From Pinus tabuliformis (taxonomy: Eukaryota > Streptophyta > Pinopsida > Pinales > Pinaceae), in NCBI GenBank assembly GCA_031772625.1, contig CM062811.1, positions 645,434,820 to 645,498,819 on the forward strand: a stretch of 64,000 nt of DNA. Reading direction: 5' to 3'. Positions 1 through 12,359 of this stretch are shown here, in pieces. The translations under genes were made by a program, and so were the position numbers. The first letter of the stretch is position 1; each line of letters begins with the position of its first letter. The notes under the pieces were generated by a model. The model made no database searches. It was not told the origin of the DNA and was given only the letters and a program-made list of their open reading frames with translations.

Positions 1-1690
1 CAACGGAGATGAAATAGATGATAATTTAGTAATAAACTTTCTCCAATATTGGGTTTCTCCCAAAATGATCCTAACTTCTGTTACATTATTAGGTTTATGC
101 CAATTCACAATGACTTCAACTTTTGAGGGATCAATCTTCAATTCACCCCCTCCTACAATATGAACCAAACATACCAAATATGCTTTCCTAAGTTCACACT
201 TAGACATCTTCAAATACAATTTCCCTTTCTTTAAGACATATAAAACTTGTTTCACATGCTTGATATGCTCTTCACAAGTCTTATTGAAGATCAAAACATC
301 ATTTAAGTAGACTACACAAAATCATGAAGGAATGGTCTCAACACATCATTCATAACTCTCATAAATGTTGCAGTTGCATTGCAAAGACCAAATGGCATAA
401 CCAACCATTCAAACAAACCTTGTTTTGTCTTGAAAGAAATCTTCCAAATATCACCTTTAGAAATCTTGATTTGATAATAACTGCTTCTCAAATCTAACTT
501 AATTAAATAATCAACATTCTTTAACTGGTCTACCAAATCATAAATACAAGGAAAAAGATAATGATTCTTTATTATGATTTTATTTAAAGCTCTAAAATCC
601 ACACACATGCACCATGTACAATCCTTCTTTGGAACCAAGACAGTAGGAGACCCACAAGGAGATGTACCAGGCGTGATGACCCCTTTTTCAAGTAGCACTT
701 GAATTTTCTTCTTGATCTCTGCATTCTCCAAAACTGACATTTTGTACATGCCAATGTTTGGAAGAGGTGCATCCTACTGCAATTGAATCTCATGTTAGAT
801 TCCTCTTTTAGGAGGCAACCCTTCAGGTTCCTAAAACATCTTATCATATGTGTTAACAAATCCAACCAAATCATGCTCGAGTTTTGAATCACATCCTTGG
901 AAGGCTTCAAATTCAAAAATATCTTTGGGTTTTATCATCAATAATACAAAATTCTTACTAGCATGCACAAGGCTATTCATTTTACTAGCACTTACAAGAG
1001 GCAAGTTCATCTTCTTGTGATGTGATCTAAAAATATACTCAATTCCATCTTTATAAAGATGATATTTTTTCTCATGATGATAGAATATGTTTTTTGGTCA
1101 TACAAGTATGGACTCCCTAAAACAATTCCACATTTGTGAAGTGGTACAACATCAAGTTGTAACTCATCAATAAAGTTTGTAGTGATAGAAAATTTAAGTT
1201 TACATTTTCTTGTCACTTGCAATTTTGGATTTTCACATATCCAAACCAAAGGGTAAGGTTTAGGATGAGGTGTAGTTTCTACATTTAGTTCCTTGACAAT
1301 ATCTTAAGAAATAAGGTTAACTTGGGATCCATTATCAAACAAGGTATCAACTTTGGTATGTTTTGTAATGAACCTAATATGGAAAAGCTCAATTCTTTCT
1401 TTATAATTTTGAGACTCAATAGGCTTACTAGAAGAACTAGTACTTGCAATAGAAGCTTTACCTTTCATTCCCATGGTTGTGATTTTGGTTTCATCACCTA
1501 AATCAGATCCTAGATCTTGTTGAGTTGTTGCAAAAGTATTTTGTTTCCCCTTGTTGTTAAACTTCTTTAGTCTCATTTCTCGATGTAGTTTCTAACAATG
1601 GTCTTCATCGTGGCTTTCTTTCGAAAAATGTTTACACGTGAGTTTCTCTCCCTCTTTCTTGACTATAGCATTCTTTGTGCCTTTTCCTTT
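1..1690 (-). mobile_element. pol region of family G copy 1: protease and reverse transcriptase (fossil, cut by window edge)
   Basis: The protease active-site block DTLFDNGSQVNLIS lies near 1,304-1,350 (minus). A segment with DVVPLHKCGIVLG, near 1,110-1,165, links protease to reverse transcriptase. Reverse transcriptase follows at 749-1 with CVDFRALNKI, IKLDLRSSYYQI and VMPFGLCNATATFM, all standard Ty3/gypsy motifs, and sequence of the thumb region runs to the window edge. RNase H and integrase would lie to the left, outside the window. Broken, with numerous breaks. Confidence 0.85.
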
Positions 1691-1874
1691 TGTTGGACAC
1701 ATAATCCTCTAAGGGTTGGTGTGGAATGTAAATAGTCAAAGGGAGTCCAAGAGAGCACTTGATATATGGAAACCCAAGGTCATCATAATGTATTATAAAT
1801 GTATATCACGTGAAAAATAGTTGAATTCAATGATTATCCATCATATTCTGCATTCGACATGTGTGTGTTTAACA
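1691..1874 (+). repeat. Left LTR of the LARD-like element
   Basis: Begins TGTTGGACACATAATCC and ends GTTTAACA. It has the same length as the right LTR. At only 184 bp it is very short for an element of this size. Confidence 0.85.
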
Positions 1875-1889
1875 TGGTATTAGAGCGAG
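1875..1889 (+). other. Primer binding site of the LARD-like element
   Basis: TGGTATTAGAGCGAG starts immediately after the left LTR. It matches the initiator-Met tRNA complement TGGTATCAGAGC with one difference. Confidence 0.8.
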
Positions 1890-4811
1890 TGATTGATGTC
1901 CCTGCTCCATTTTGAGCCACTTTTTTTTGTGGTATTTGTGAATCTGAGCGCTCCTTCTCTGTTAAAATTCCTACATGCACTCTATATACTCTTCTATGTA
2001 ATAAGACTTAGATCCTATATTTACTCTGTGTCAGTGCACGTTCTCTGCCAAAAAAAAAAAATTCCCACTCTGCCTGCAACTTTAGATTTCTTGTTATGTC
2101 AGACTCTTTTCTATACATATTCATGCAAAAATGCCTCTGTCATTCTGAGCTTGTCAATCTTGGAGTAACTCCCTTCTAAAAATTCACAACTTTGCAATAT
2201 ACCATTTCTCTGTGTACTATTTTTAATTTGTTTCTTCTTATAATTCTGAAAGGACATTTGCACTTCCATCCCTCTTCCTTGTCCCATACACAACTTGTTT
2301 CGTTTTCTTATTGGCTCTCCCTTTCCATTTATATATCGACCACTAGCACAAATGCTTCTAGAGCTTCGTTCTACACGATGAAATCTGGTCGAGACCTTTG
2401 ATGTGCCTCTATGCAGTTGGCGTTGCTTCGATTGGGCCCACTACAAATAAGCCACATGAATTACAGCAAGGGAGTAATCAGTAATATCCGGAAGTTCTTG
2501 ACATGAGGTAGTGAAGTTTTATTCTGGTACCTTGATAGTCATTTTCTCTCTAGACAGTGGAGAGGCCCTTGTGCAAAGAATATGTAAGTCTGTCTTGTGG
2601 ATTGTATGCAGTTTTGACAACTCCATCGACCATCCTTTCCTCATTTTCTCTCTTTTCTCTCTCATATTTTGCAACTTCATGAATCAAAAATATTCATACC
2701 CATAATTTGGGGCCTCACCTTCCCAGAGTTGTCCATCAATCCTACCATCTCTACGAAATGTATTGCACCTGCACTGGCTCATACTCATTGAGTTTCATGT
2801 GTTGAGCTTGGAATCCATGGCATAAAAAATGTTGATTGTTACCTCCCTCGCCAAAACTTTTCTCAGAGCCAAGCCATATACCACTTCAACGTTGTGTAAT
2901 ACTGCCCATATTACGTTGCTGGTATCCTCCCACTCCAACTTTGTTGAATGTTGTTGCTACTTTATGCTGGTGAACACGACTGCTCGCCTCACTCGAGCCT
3001 AGGCCTCTCAGCCCTCTCCCTTAAGCATTAATACCCATTGGCCATATGCATTAATACCTACAAATACACTACTTTCCTCATGCAGCCAGACATTCCACCT
3101 CTCTTCCTGAGTTGTCTTCCTGAGTTGTGGAGTCTAAATTTTTTCACTTTCTAAAAATCGTTGGAGTTGGTTTCAAAGCACAAATTGAGGAAGAAGGACA
3201 CAATTTTTCACGAGGTTTAACTCAAAGTACCACCTGTCGTTCGTGCCTTTTTCTTCATGCCTAACATAATTTGTTGAATAGGATTAGATTTTCATCATGT
3301 AACTCAATTTACTGCAATAGGTATGAGCTTTGGAGTAGTTAGTCAAGTCTAGTGATTGACATTGGTGAGACGCTTGAATAGATTGCAGTACTCTTGAGAG
3401 TTGTTTTATGTTGGATGGAGCATTGAACATCCTGGTGCATTTCAATGCCTTAATTGAAGTCAAGTCCTGTGTGATATATGAAACTGCCAGAATGGTGATG
3501 TGATGAAAATATGAAGGTCATGTGTTGTATTATGGGATGCCATATATGTATTTTTCTCAATGTAAATATGGTGTGGTATTTTGAATTTTTTTTTTGTGTA
3601 TTTCCATTCTTTAAATTCCGATATATGTATGTTAAAGTCTATGGTTTAATATATATATTGAGATCCATTCATATGAGGTTTGATTGAGGTGGTTCATGCA
3701 CTATGAATGGTGAGGACTGAATAGTTTATATGTATTGAACACTGAATATAAATTGAAGTGAAATTGTGAGTGGTGATAACCGAGTTCATGCAAGTTATGT
3801 TGATGTATACGTGTTGAGCAGAGAATATATGCCTCTTCAATTGTATTGTATAATTGGATAACGTTAAGTTGCAATAGTTCATGTGTTGGTACATATAGTT
3901 CTAAATTATATTGTGCATTTGTAGTCAAAGCCAACACCATTCATCTAATTCAATTGTTTTGAGATGGATTGACATGATGATATATTAGAGTTGTTAAATA
4001 CTCTAATACATTATACTATAGATGAGATGGTAAACATCAACAAGAACATTCTCTGTGATATTAAAACATGTTTGCAGTATACATAGGAGAAGGTAGACCT
4101 TTTTTAGCTTTAAGCTCAGCTTCAACGAGCAGAATTACAACAATGGAGTCATAATTCCCAACTTGTTTCTATACATAACATAGAAATAGACTCCCATAAG
4201 AAACAAGTTAATTTAGATTTAGTGTCCAATGAAGGAGCTGAGTTGCATGCAGAAATTCAGCATATACTTCCCAAGCCCATCATCAAACCTTGGGAAACGC
4301 TTGTTCATAACAAGCATAGAACTGGTCTTGGATATGACAAGGATGTGTCCTTTCATATTCTAGATTACTCAAAGCCCATCTAGTTTCAAAGTGTTGGATT
4401 TTTTTATGAAAATTCATATTCAACTTTTGGTCCTCTTCCATAGCAGCCATAGCAAAATGTTAAATGCCAACATTATGAATGAGTTGCCCATATGAAATAT
4501 CATTGTTTTGATCTTCATCCATGTGATAATTTTCATAAAACCACTCATTCTTCAAATAGCTGCTTCAAAAACAAACCTCTTGCAAGAACAAAGATTCACC
4601 TTGGATGGATTGCTTCTTGGAAATGGGGTTCAACATCCAAGAAGAAATTTCAATCATATGTCAGAATTTCTTTTAGAGTATTGAAAAGTATTACAGTTGA
4701 GTTTTCTCCATCATCTCACATTGTATCTAACAGGGGGGAAGTGATGGTCATCTACAAGCTTCAGATTCAGAGTTGTAGCCAGAGACAAAGATGCCCTTGA
4801 GCATGCCTTTG

Positions 4812-5152
4812 GTTGGTGGTCAGCCTTAAACCATCTATGCAGGTTTGAGACCACCCTCTTCAGGTTGAGCTTCTCCCTCTTCAAATAATTGGGGACACTT
4901 CCTCTAGTAGAAGACTTTAGCTTCTTGCCAATTTTGGAAGAGTTCTAGGAATTGCATTAAGCATTCCATAGTTGGTGTTCATCCTTAAACCACTGCAGGT
5001 TGTAGACCTCCCTTTTTCAAGTTGAAGGTCTCCCTCTCCAAATCATTAGGGACACTTCCTCTAGCATAATATTTCAGCTTCTTGCTAGACTTGGAAGAGT
5101 TTCAGGAACTGCACTAAGCATTCCAATGTTGGTGGTCATCCTTAAACCACCA
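4812..5152 (+). repeat. Internal tandem repeat, about 158-bp units
   Basis: Three starts of the same sequence (TTGGTG followed by CATCCTTAAACCA or a close variant) lie near 4,812, 4,971 and 5,128, giving two full diverged units and a partial third. It sits near the 3' end of the LARD-like element, about 110 bp before its polypurine tract. Confidence 0.75.
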
Positions 5153-5260
5153 CCTTATGCCAAAATTTTAGAGAGAACAGTCAACCTAGTGTTTCCACGA
5201 ATTTTTGCACAATTTTTATTACATCTCTCTTCGTGGACTCGTACATACCCCTTCGCATTA

Positions 5261-5270
5261 AGGGGGGGAA
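5261..5270 (+). other. Polypurine tract of the LARD-like element
   Basis: AGGGGGGGAA lies directly before the right LTR, the standard position for the plus-strand primer of an LTR element. Confidence 0.8.
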
Positions 5271-5454
5271 TGTTGGACACCTAATCCTCTAAGAGTTGGT
5301 GTGGAATGTAAATAGTCAAAGGGAGTCCAATATAACACTTGGTATATGGAAACCAAGAGTCGTCAAAATGTATTATAAATGTATATCATGTTAATAATAG
5401 ACGCATTCAATGTTTATCCTTCATATTCTGCATTTGCCATGTATGTGTTTAAAA
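5271..5454 (+). repeat. Right LTR of the LARD-like element
   Basis: Begins TGTTGGACACCTAATCC. It aligns without gaps to the left LTR and is followed by the target duplication CCTTT. Confidence 0.85.
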
Positions 5455-6437
5455 CCTTTAAACTTCCCCTTTCCTTTGTCTCCAGATTTGAATGGCTTCT
5501 TGCTAGTCTCTTGAGGAACATTCTTGCCTCTTGCTTCTAAATGACTTTCTTGAACACATACTTCATCTAAATTGGTGGGATTAAACATAAGAATTGTATG
5601 CCTCAAATAACTATGTAATCCACCTATGTATTTAAGGAGAGTGTCTTGTGATGAAAATTTACACCCAAGATTAAAGCTCTTCTTCTAAATTCTTATGTGT
5701 AACTTTGAACACTCTAACATTTAGATTGTCTAAAAAAATTCCAATCCATAATTTTTTTGCATGTAACCTAATGGATAAAATTTCCTTCTTAACAACTAAA
5801 AAATAGTTCCAAGAAGAGACAATTTTACCACTTTTCTTCAAATATTCTTGAGTTATGGCCTCCCATCAAATGAAGGTTTCACTTTCCAAATGGAGAGAAG
5901 AAAGCCGGATCTTGGTCACATCATACTTAATCCTTTGAATCCTACAATAAAATTCAATTTAACAAACCTAATTATCCAACTTTTCAGCATTTACTTCCCC
6001 ATTGTACGTAGGCAATTCAAACTTGACATCAAGATTTAACAAAAGAGACTTAGCATGTCCTTTTGGAGATCTAGGAGGAGTATATGTAGCTGTTGAAGGA
6101 GGTGAAGGAGGAGGTTGTGGTGGAGCTTTTCTCTCATCACCACCATTACCTTTTGGATGATTTGAACTCTCTCCATGCAACCTTCTTTCCCTCTCTTCTT
6201 ATAAAACCTTCACCATCTCAAACATGTCACAAAAATCCTTTCTGAAAGCTATTTAATCCTTAGACATCACCTCATGTCCTTCTTCATTTTCCATGATTGG
6301 TGGAGTTTGATGAGTTTGGGACCTCCTTGAACAAATTTGAGGATTTGGTACTTCAAGCACTCCTTCTCTTTTCAAATTTAACCTTATAAACATCAAGAAA
6401 ACACTTGCAAACACAGTCAAACCTTCAAAACAACCAT
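5455..6437 (-). mobile_element. gag region of family G copy 1 (fossil)
   Basis: The minus-strand translation shows a proline-rich stretch followed by LDVKFELPTYNGEVNAEKL, the start of a plant gypsy capsid domain. Further down comes HTILMFNPTNLDEVCVQ, the end of the same domain, and then a lysine-rich tail. The same blocks recur in copy 2 (for example LDLKFELP near 57,062 and a matching capsid end near 57,500). In life this would be the structural Gag protein of virus-like particles. The copy is broken in several places. Confidence 0.8.
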
Positions 6438-6451
6438 GCTTTGATGCCAAA
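6438..6451 (-). other. Primer binding site of family G copy 1
   Basis: On the minus strand TTGGCATCAAAGC follows the LTR end GATCA after two bases. It resembles the initiator-Met tRNA complement TGGTATCAGAGC used by most plant LTR elements. Copy 2 has TTGGTATCAGAG at the same spot. Confidence 0.75.
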
Positions 6452-6452
6452 T

Positions 6453-7822
6453 TGATCTAAAATTAAAAACTTGAAGGTTTCATAAAAAGTTTGCAAGAAA
6501 GTTTATTTCTTGTGGAAAATGGATCAATTTTCAAAAGCACATAAACTTAGTGTTTTTAGTTAAGTTTGAAGAAATAAAACAGTGAAAAATAGACAATGAA
6601 CAACATCATACAAACAACAATTTGATGATGAAGTTCACCCCTCCTAGGCTACGTCTCTAGGTCCAGCTCCCAATGTTGGGCTTTTAAATTATATGTTCAA
6701 ATCTAAAATTACATTATTTTACATAGCTCAAATTGCAAAAATGACATTGCCATTATGTTCAGAATGCTCAAAAACCCCTATCTAGGCTCTTCTTGAGCTC
6801 AAAAAGGTTAAAAAATAAGCAAGATATGCTTCCTAGAACAAAGCTCTGCTATATGTCCTACAAATTGACAAAACTGACTAATTGTTCTATGAAATCCACC
6901 TTTTTGCTAATCATCGAGTGACAAATTTGCCTAGGTCTGGTGAGATTCTCGCCCCAATTGGTGCACTTTGTCACCTACTTAATCATACCAATGACCTTTA
7001 CCACTAAAATTTTAGCCTTTTGAAGAGGTCATATGGCACATGTGGCTGGGGCCAGGCTAATCGCTCACCACCGCTGACTTAGCCCCCACTCTAGAAGTTG
7101 TTGGTCACATGGCTACCTATATGACCAGGAGTAGGGCTAATTGCCCGCTCCCTCCACTTTTGCTCTTGGTCGTAGGTGTCCCATGGCCCAAGGTGAGGGC
7201 TAACTTCCTGCCCCACTATTCTCTTCCACCACTATGGTTGTGTGTTGTGTAATATGCCCAAGGGCCAAGGCTAACCATCAGGCCCCTTCCCCCAACACAC
7301 CAACAACTAAAATTCAAATATAACTCGACTTCAACATATGTTAAGAATCAATGGCGTAGAAAGGCAGTAGGTCATGGTATTGCTCTGCAGGAGTTCTAGG
7401 GGTTGAACCCTGCCAAGGCCCTTTGGCCCTATTGTAAATTTTTTTGACCAATTACAGAGGGCCACCTGGAGCTCTCCCATTGGGCCATGTGGCACCTCAT
7501 GATTGGATCACTTCAACAACAAATTAATCAATAAAAAACTTCCAACCCAGTTGTATGACCCTACCACATGTCACTCCTAGATTGGTCAGTCTAACATTGT
7601 ACCCTGCACAGTCATTTGATGGCATCATCATATGGACTACCCAGTTAGCAACCTAGTCAACCTACAAGTTAACTTTTAAATGTTGGGAAAAAAATTCAAA
7701 ACATTATAACTATTTGATACAACGTGGGATTGAGGTGATCCAAGTGGTGTAGGAATCAGGATGATGAGCATTATAGTTTGGTGCCAGTTTCGAGAAATTT
7801 TAAGCACTTTTAATTTTAAGCA
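6453..7822 (-). repeat. 5' LTR of family G copy 1
   Basis: About 1,370 bp. On the minus strand it begins TGCTTAAAATTAAAAG and ends GATCA, the TG..CA form of an LTR. Both ends match the LTR of copy 2, which begins at 55,101 and ends at 56,432. A conserved block (AGCTGGACC followed by GTAGCC and AGGAGGG) lies at 6,640-6,668 here and 56,151-56,185 in copy 2, probably in the R region. Borders were set by comparing the two copies by eye. Confidence 0.75.
7362..7414 (+). repeat. tRNA-like (SINE-like) cassette inside the LTR of family G copy 1, antisense to the element
   Basis: AGGCAGTAGGTCATGGTATT resembles a polymerase III A box, and GGGGTTGAACCCTGCC, about 30 bp later, resembles a B box. T-runs follow at about 7,436. 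The same pair of boxes, in the same antisense orientation, occurs in the LTR of copy 2 (55,619-55,681, minus). No full cloverleaf can be drawn, so this is not a tRNA gene. It may be an old SINE captured by the LTR. Confidence 0.5.
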
Positions 7823-10782
7823 TATTTTGTATCCCTTGGATCAATAGGAACCATCATAGAATACTTAGCATGATCACACCCGAAGAATATTTCTATGGGA
7901 GGAAACCAAATGTATCTCATTTCAGAATTTTTGGAGCTATTGTGTATTGTCATGTCTCCAAGGATAAAAAGAAGAAACTTGAGCCTACCATTAAGATGGG
8001 AGTCTTTGTAGGATAAACAAAAAAACCACATAACTATAGGGTGTATTTTCCATCACTTAGGGTAACAACAGTGAGGAGAGATGTCAAATTTGATGAAGAG
8101 AAGGTTATGATATGCTCTCTAAAGCGAGAGAAAATTATCCCACCAAAGGAGGAGCTTCTAGTTCCGAAGGAGGAGCCTCTCGTTTTGTGGATGTTGTGGA
8201 GTAGCCACATGCAACGAAGTAGACAAGAGGTTGAGTGGAGGCACCCACTCAAACAGAATATTCTAGAGAGGGGAGGAAGAGAATGAGAGAAGCTAACAGA
8301 TTGGTATAGGATGTATGGGAGCATATGGTAGCTCCTACATCTGTGCACAGGCAGAGGAGATCATCAAACATGTGCACTAGGTATATGGCTCTCATTATAG
8401 AGCTCATTGAGACAAAAAAATATTCATTTGATGAAGCAGTTTCTCAACCAGTGTGGGTTGATTCCGTGGTGGAGGAGTATGACTCCATCATGAAGAAAAG
8501 TGTATGGGAGTTGTTGTCAAGACCACAGATATGTTGGTTCCATATGGATCTACAAATTGATGCATGCAGTTGATGGGAGCATTGAGAAGTACAACGATAT
8601 ATTTGTGGCTAACGGCTTCTCACAGGTAGAGGGAGTGGACTATGAGTAAATATTTTCCCTAATAGAAAGATATTCCTCAATCAAAACCATTCTAGCATTA
8701 GATGCACAGATGGGGTGGAAGATCCACCAGATGGATGTCAAGACCACCTTTCTCAATGGTGTTGTTGAGGAAGAAATTTACATTGAGAAACTTGTGGGAT
8801 TTGAGACATATGACAGGGAGACACATGTGTTTATACCAAAGAGAGACTTGTATGGTCTCAAACAGGTGCCCCGAGTATGGTACACTTAGATTAACACATA
8901 TCTCAATGGATTAGGATTCACCAAAAGTGAAGCATATGCCAACCTCTATCACAATGTGGTAAATGGAAAGTTGTGTATCTTGGTTTAGTATGTTTATGAC
9001 TTGATACTTATAGGGGATGAGCAGTTGATCCAATATTGGAAGGAGGACCTGGGCTTGATGCATTATTTCCTTAGGTTGGAAGTATGGCAAGGTGATGGTG
9101 AGTTGTTTGTGATTCAGGGGAAGTATTCCTCTGAAATACTTCAAAGATTTCATATGGAGAACTATAAGCCTATGGATACATCTCTAGGTACAAAATGGAG
9201 GAAGGAGAGTGCTTCTTTAGGAGAAGTATTAGATGCTACCATTTGAAAACAACTTGTGGGATCCTTGATGTATCTAATGAACACAAGTTCCGACATATGA
9301 TATGCAGTTAATCATTTCAGTCAAGCCATGGTGAAGCCTGCCAAGTTGTATTGGAAGGCAAAAAAGCATTTGTTGAGGTACATGAGAGGCAAAATCGAGT
9401 ATGGGTTATGGTACAGGAGGACAAAGGGAGTGAAACTCCAAAGCTTCACTAATGCATATTGGAGAAGGAGTCCATCAAACAGGAAAAGTACTCCAAGTTG
9501 TATCTTCGACATTGGGTCTACAATTATCTCCTGGTATAGTAGGAAACAAATGCCTATGGCACTCAGCTCAACAGAGAATGAATACATGATTGTAAATCAA
9601 GAAACATGAGTCCATATGGATGGGGAAACTACTTTTGGGTCTTTTCAGTCAGGAGATGGATCCAAAATTGACTTATTGTTCTAATCAGAGTTGTATCAAA
9701 CTCTCTGAGAATCCAATATTTCGAGACAAGTCCAAGCACATTGATATTAGGTAACATCACTTACGGATTGTTTGCAGAGGAGAATTATGATGCTACAATA
9801 CATTTCAACTGAGGAGCATGATGTAGATATATTGACAAAGGAATTTTTAAGTGGAAAATTTGAATTCCATGGGTGTAGGATAGGGGTGGTGCAAAATCTG
9901 TTTCTTGCTAAGAGGGAGTGTTAGAAATTGTAGCAAGAAATCCTAAATTTGACTTGTGTCGTAATCAAATTTAGTAATTTGATTTTCCACATCATAAGGA
10001 TGACTTGGATTGCAATTAACTTGTGTGACATGGCCTTGTCTACTAGTTTACTTAGTAAATTGGAGTCATAGGCTAGAACTAGAGTTGCGTGTGTAGTGAT
10101 TGCTAAAATTTAGCAATCTAGTTCAATTATGTTAAATTTGACTCAGTTAGTTGAGCTCAAGTAACTAGTTGAGTCAGTTCAAGGTTAGTTGAGTAGTAGA
10201 AATGTTGTTAAATAAGTGATGTCTCAATTAAACTAGTCAATCAACTAAAAATAGCCCAGACATGCATGCAATTCGAATTTCCTAGATGCAATGGAGGAAA
10301 ATGCACATTGTAATTATCAATTGTGTACTAGTTTAGTGTACATGCTTGGCAGTTAATTAGGTGAATCATTACTTGGGAATTGTGCAAGAAAATAAGAGAA
10401 AATTCCTAACTTTTAGGAGCTAATTTCCTCCAATATTGTGCAAGGAAATAGTAGCAAGTTGGGGCCTTGAATTGGGTAAGTGTTGGTTAGAGAAGGAAAG
10501 TCAACAGGAGAACATGTTTATAGTGCAGGTTGTGCTTCAGTATCGAAGCGAGACATTGTAATAGTTTCTCATTCTCATTTGATTAATGAAATGTAGCAAA
10601 GGGGTTTTTCCCAGTTGGGTTCCCTATAAATCATTGTTTTCTTGTGGTGTTTTAATGGTTGCATGTCATTTCATGTGTTTCTAAATTGTGTTTTCCATTT
10701 CGCATAATAGTAGAGTAAATTTGTAATCTCCTGATTTCTATTGGATTTCATCAATAGTGGAAAATGTCTATTAATTTCTACA
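7823..10782 (+). mobile_element. Ty1/copia retrotransposon, 3' half with 3' LTR (broken)
   Basis: Begins abruptly at the border of family G copy 1, which probably inserted into it. The end of integrase comes first (TPEEYFYGRKPNVSHFRIFG near 7,880-7,940, then YRVYFPSLRVTTVRRDVKF at about 8,038). Reverse transcriptase follows (QMDVKTTFLNGVVEEEIY at about 8,730, DLYGLKQVPRVWY at about 8,846), then RNase H (STENEYM near 9,570). A purine-rich stretch at 9,910-9,918 leads into the 3' LTR at 9,919-10,782. Eroded, with many breaks. Confidence 0.85.
9919..10782 (+). repeat. 3' LTR of the copia element (864 bp)
   Basis: Begins TGTTAGAAATTGTAGCAAG after the purine tract AAGAGGGAG and ends TTAATTTCTACA. 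Both ends and several inner blocks (GTGACATGGC, TTAGGAGCTAATTTCCT or a variant) match the LTR at 38,532-39,509, so the two belong to one copia family. Confidence 0.75.
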
Positions 10783-12359
10783 CTTTTCACTATCCATGAT
10801 TATCCCAGCATATCACATACTACACTACTTTCATTCCACTAATGTAACCTTCAACACTTCATATCCATAACATAAACACATGCATATTTATAAGCACATA
10901 ATATCAAAATCATATCCACATGATACTAACCTCTTAGAGATTTCTAGGCTACTCTGCCCACTTGATTCCTCATAAAACCAGTAACCTTTTCATGCCATTC
11001 ACCTTCATAAAGAAATAATTATACCACAAGAATGACCCCTAACAACCTTATCAGAAAATTCCATTCATAGATACATACATACACATATATATAAACATTA
11101 GCATAATCATGATCACAACATAATTTACTAGTGTTCATAAGGTCAAGGTTAAGAGAACTTCCTTTATCCTTGTAATGCATGCACTACATTGAGAAAAATA
11201 GTTCCAAACTTAGCCAAGGCATATGAAAGCTCCGATCCACTTACTTTACCTTTCTTGTTACCTTTCTCATGATTTTCCTACCACTATCCATTTACCCCAA
11301 TGGATTTAACCAACCCAACTGGCTGTCATATTTTTTCCTTTAGTTTCCCTTTATTCATGCACTGGGCTTCATTCATGTCTTACATTACTTGTTGGATTTC
11401 ATCCATCTCTCCCTAAGCTCCATTAACTTTCCTCTTTCCCAACAAATTACCAAGGCCCTCAAAACATAAAATGAAAGAACAAGAAGGAAAAATAAAGAAA
11501 ACAAGGAAAAAAAAACAACAATATAACATCACAAAAAAAGTGGCATAGCCATGAAATAGACACAATCAAAACCAAAAATCAAGCACAAACAAATCACAAA
11601 GCACCAAAAGCACAAAAATTTCAACAAACACCATGAATCAACCCCCATGGTTCCTAGTGCTTCCAAGTGTTCATGAGTGAAAGCTCAGCCTGAGCCTTCC
11701 TCAAGATCTATTGCAGTCTCTTTTTCCATGCAATTTTACATGTCATAATTCCATAAACACACAACTTTTAGTTCATAAATGTATATAACAATATACCAGT
11801 TACCTTACATGTTCTACCTAACATGCTACCTTGCAACTAAACACATGCACTTATCATCTCTCAAGGGATTTCAATTCCCTTAATGAATTTAGTTATATTT
11901 GGAAACCAGGTATTATGCTTGCATCTGATCAAAAGTATACCCTGTAGCTTTCTTGGCCCCAAGGTGCTTCCATGCACTTTAACTTTCTCTATTGCTTAGT
12001 CTTGGAGCATGAACTTATTCCTCCGTAGGATGCATTAAGGCTCTACTTGAAACTCTCCCTCTAGTTCCACCTTCCATCTCGATCATGGATGCCTGGTGAT
12101 TTTCCTTCCTATTATCAACTACTACATAAATCCGAGGAATGCTCAGAGCTACACCCCAACCACCCACACCTCCTATGCATTATAAATCTGAGGCTTGTCA
12201 CGCTTCTGCTACGCCACTCTGATACAAAGGAAAATATTTCCTGCGATGAGCTATATCACAGGTTCAACACGACAATGGTTCTCTTCCATTGCCTTTATTA
12301 TGTTGCTCCATAGGTTGAGACCCATGTCCTCCCTCAATTGCATTGAACTTCTTATATAG
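10783..12359. other. No gene recognised; probably degraded gypsy sequence
   Basis: No coding similarity that I can support on either strand. The base composition and phrases resemble the diverged minus-strand gypsy sequence that follows. It most likely belongs to the internal part, or to an older relative, of the element at 12,360-15,477. Confidence 0.35.

Larger units (their letters stand above)
1691..5454 (+). mobile_element. Non-autonomous LTR retrotransposon without coding capacity (LARD-like), nested in family G copy 1
   Basis: A 3,764-bp element bounded by two 184-bp LTRs (1,691-1,874 and 5,271-5,454) and flanked by the 5-bp target duplication CCTTT at 1,686-1,690 and 5,455-5,459. Signals needed in trans are present: a primer site right after the left LTR and a polypurine tract right before the right LTR. 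I found no gag or pol similarity in the roughly 3.4 kb between them, so it would have depended on another element's proteins. The LTRs differ at about 23 of 184 positions by hand count (about 12 percent), so the insertion is old. Confidence 0.85.
1..7822 (-). mobile_element. Ty3/gypsy LTR retrotransposon, family G copy 1 (partial, broken)
   Basis: Minus-strand fossil read from its 5' LTR at high coordinates down to the window edge. Parts in element order: 5' LTR 6,453-7,822, primer site 6,438-6,451, gag 5,455-6,437, then protease and reverse transcriptase 1-1,690. The rest of pol and the 3' LTR lie outside the window. A separate LTR element (1,691-5,454) is inserted between gag and protease. 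The copy is heavily eroded, with many breaks. Family G copy 2 at 55,101-64,000 shares gag, protease and LTR sequence with it. Its upstream LTR border abuts copia pol sequence that begins abruptly at 7,823, so this copy most likely inserted into that copia element. Confidence 0.85.

Noticed and set aside
4492-4800. 102-codon open frame inside the LARD-like element
   Set aside because: No similarity to gag, pol or any family I know, and it overlaps the repeat near its end. Probably chance.
12211-12227. Primer-site-like TTTGTATCAGAGTGGCG on the minus strand
   Set aside because: It lies downstream of the gag of the minus-strand gypsy element, where a primer site cannot belong, and no LTR end abuts it. 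It might be from another decayed element, but this cannot be shown.
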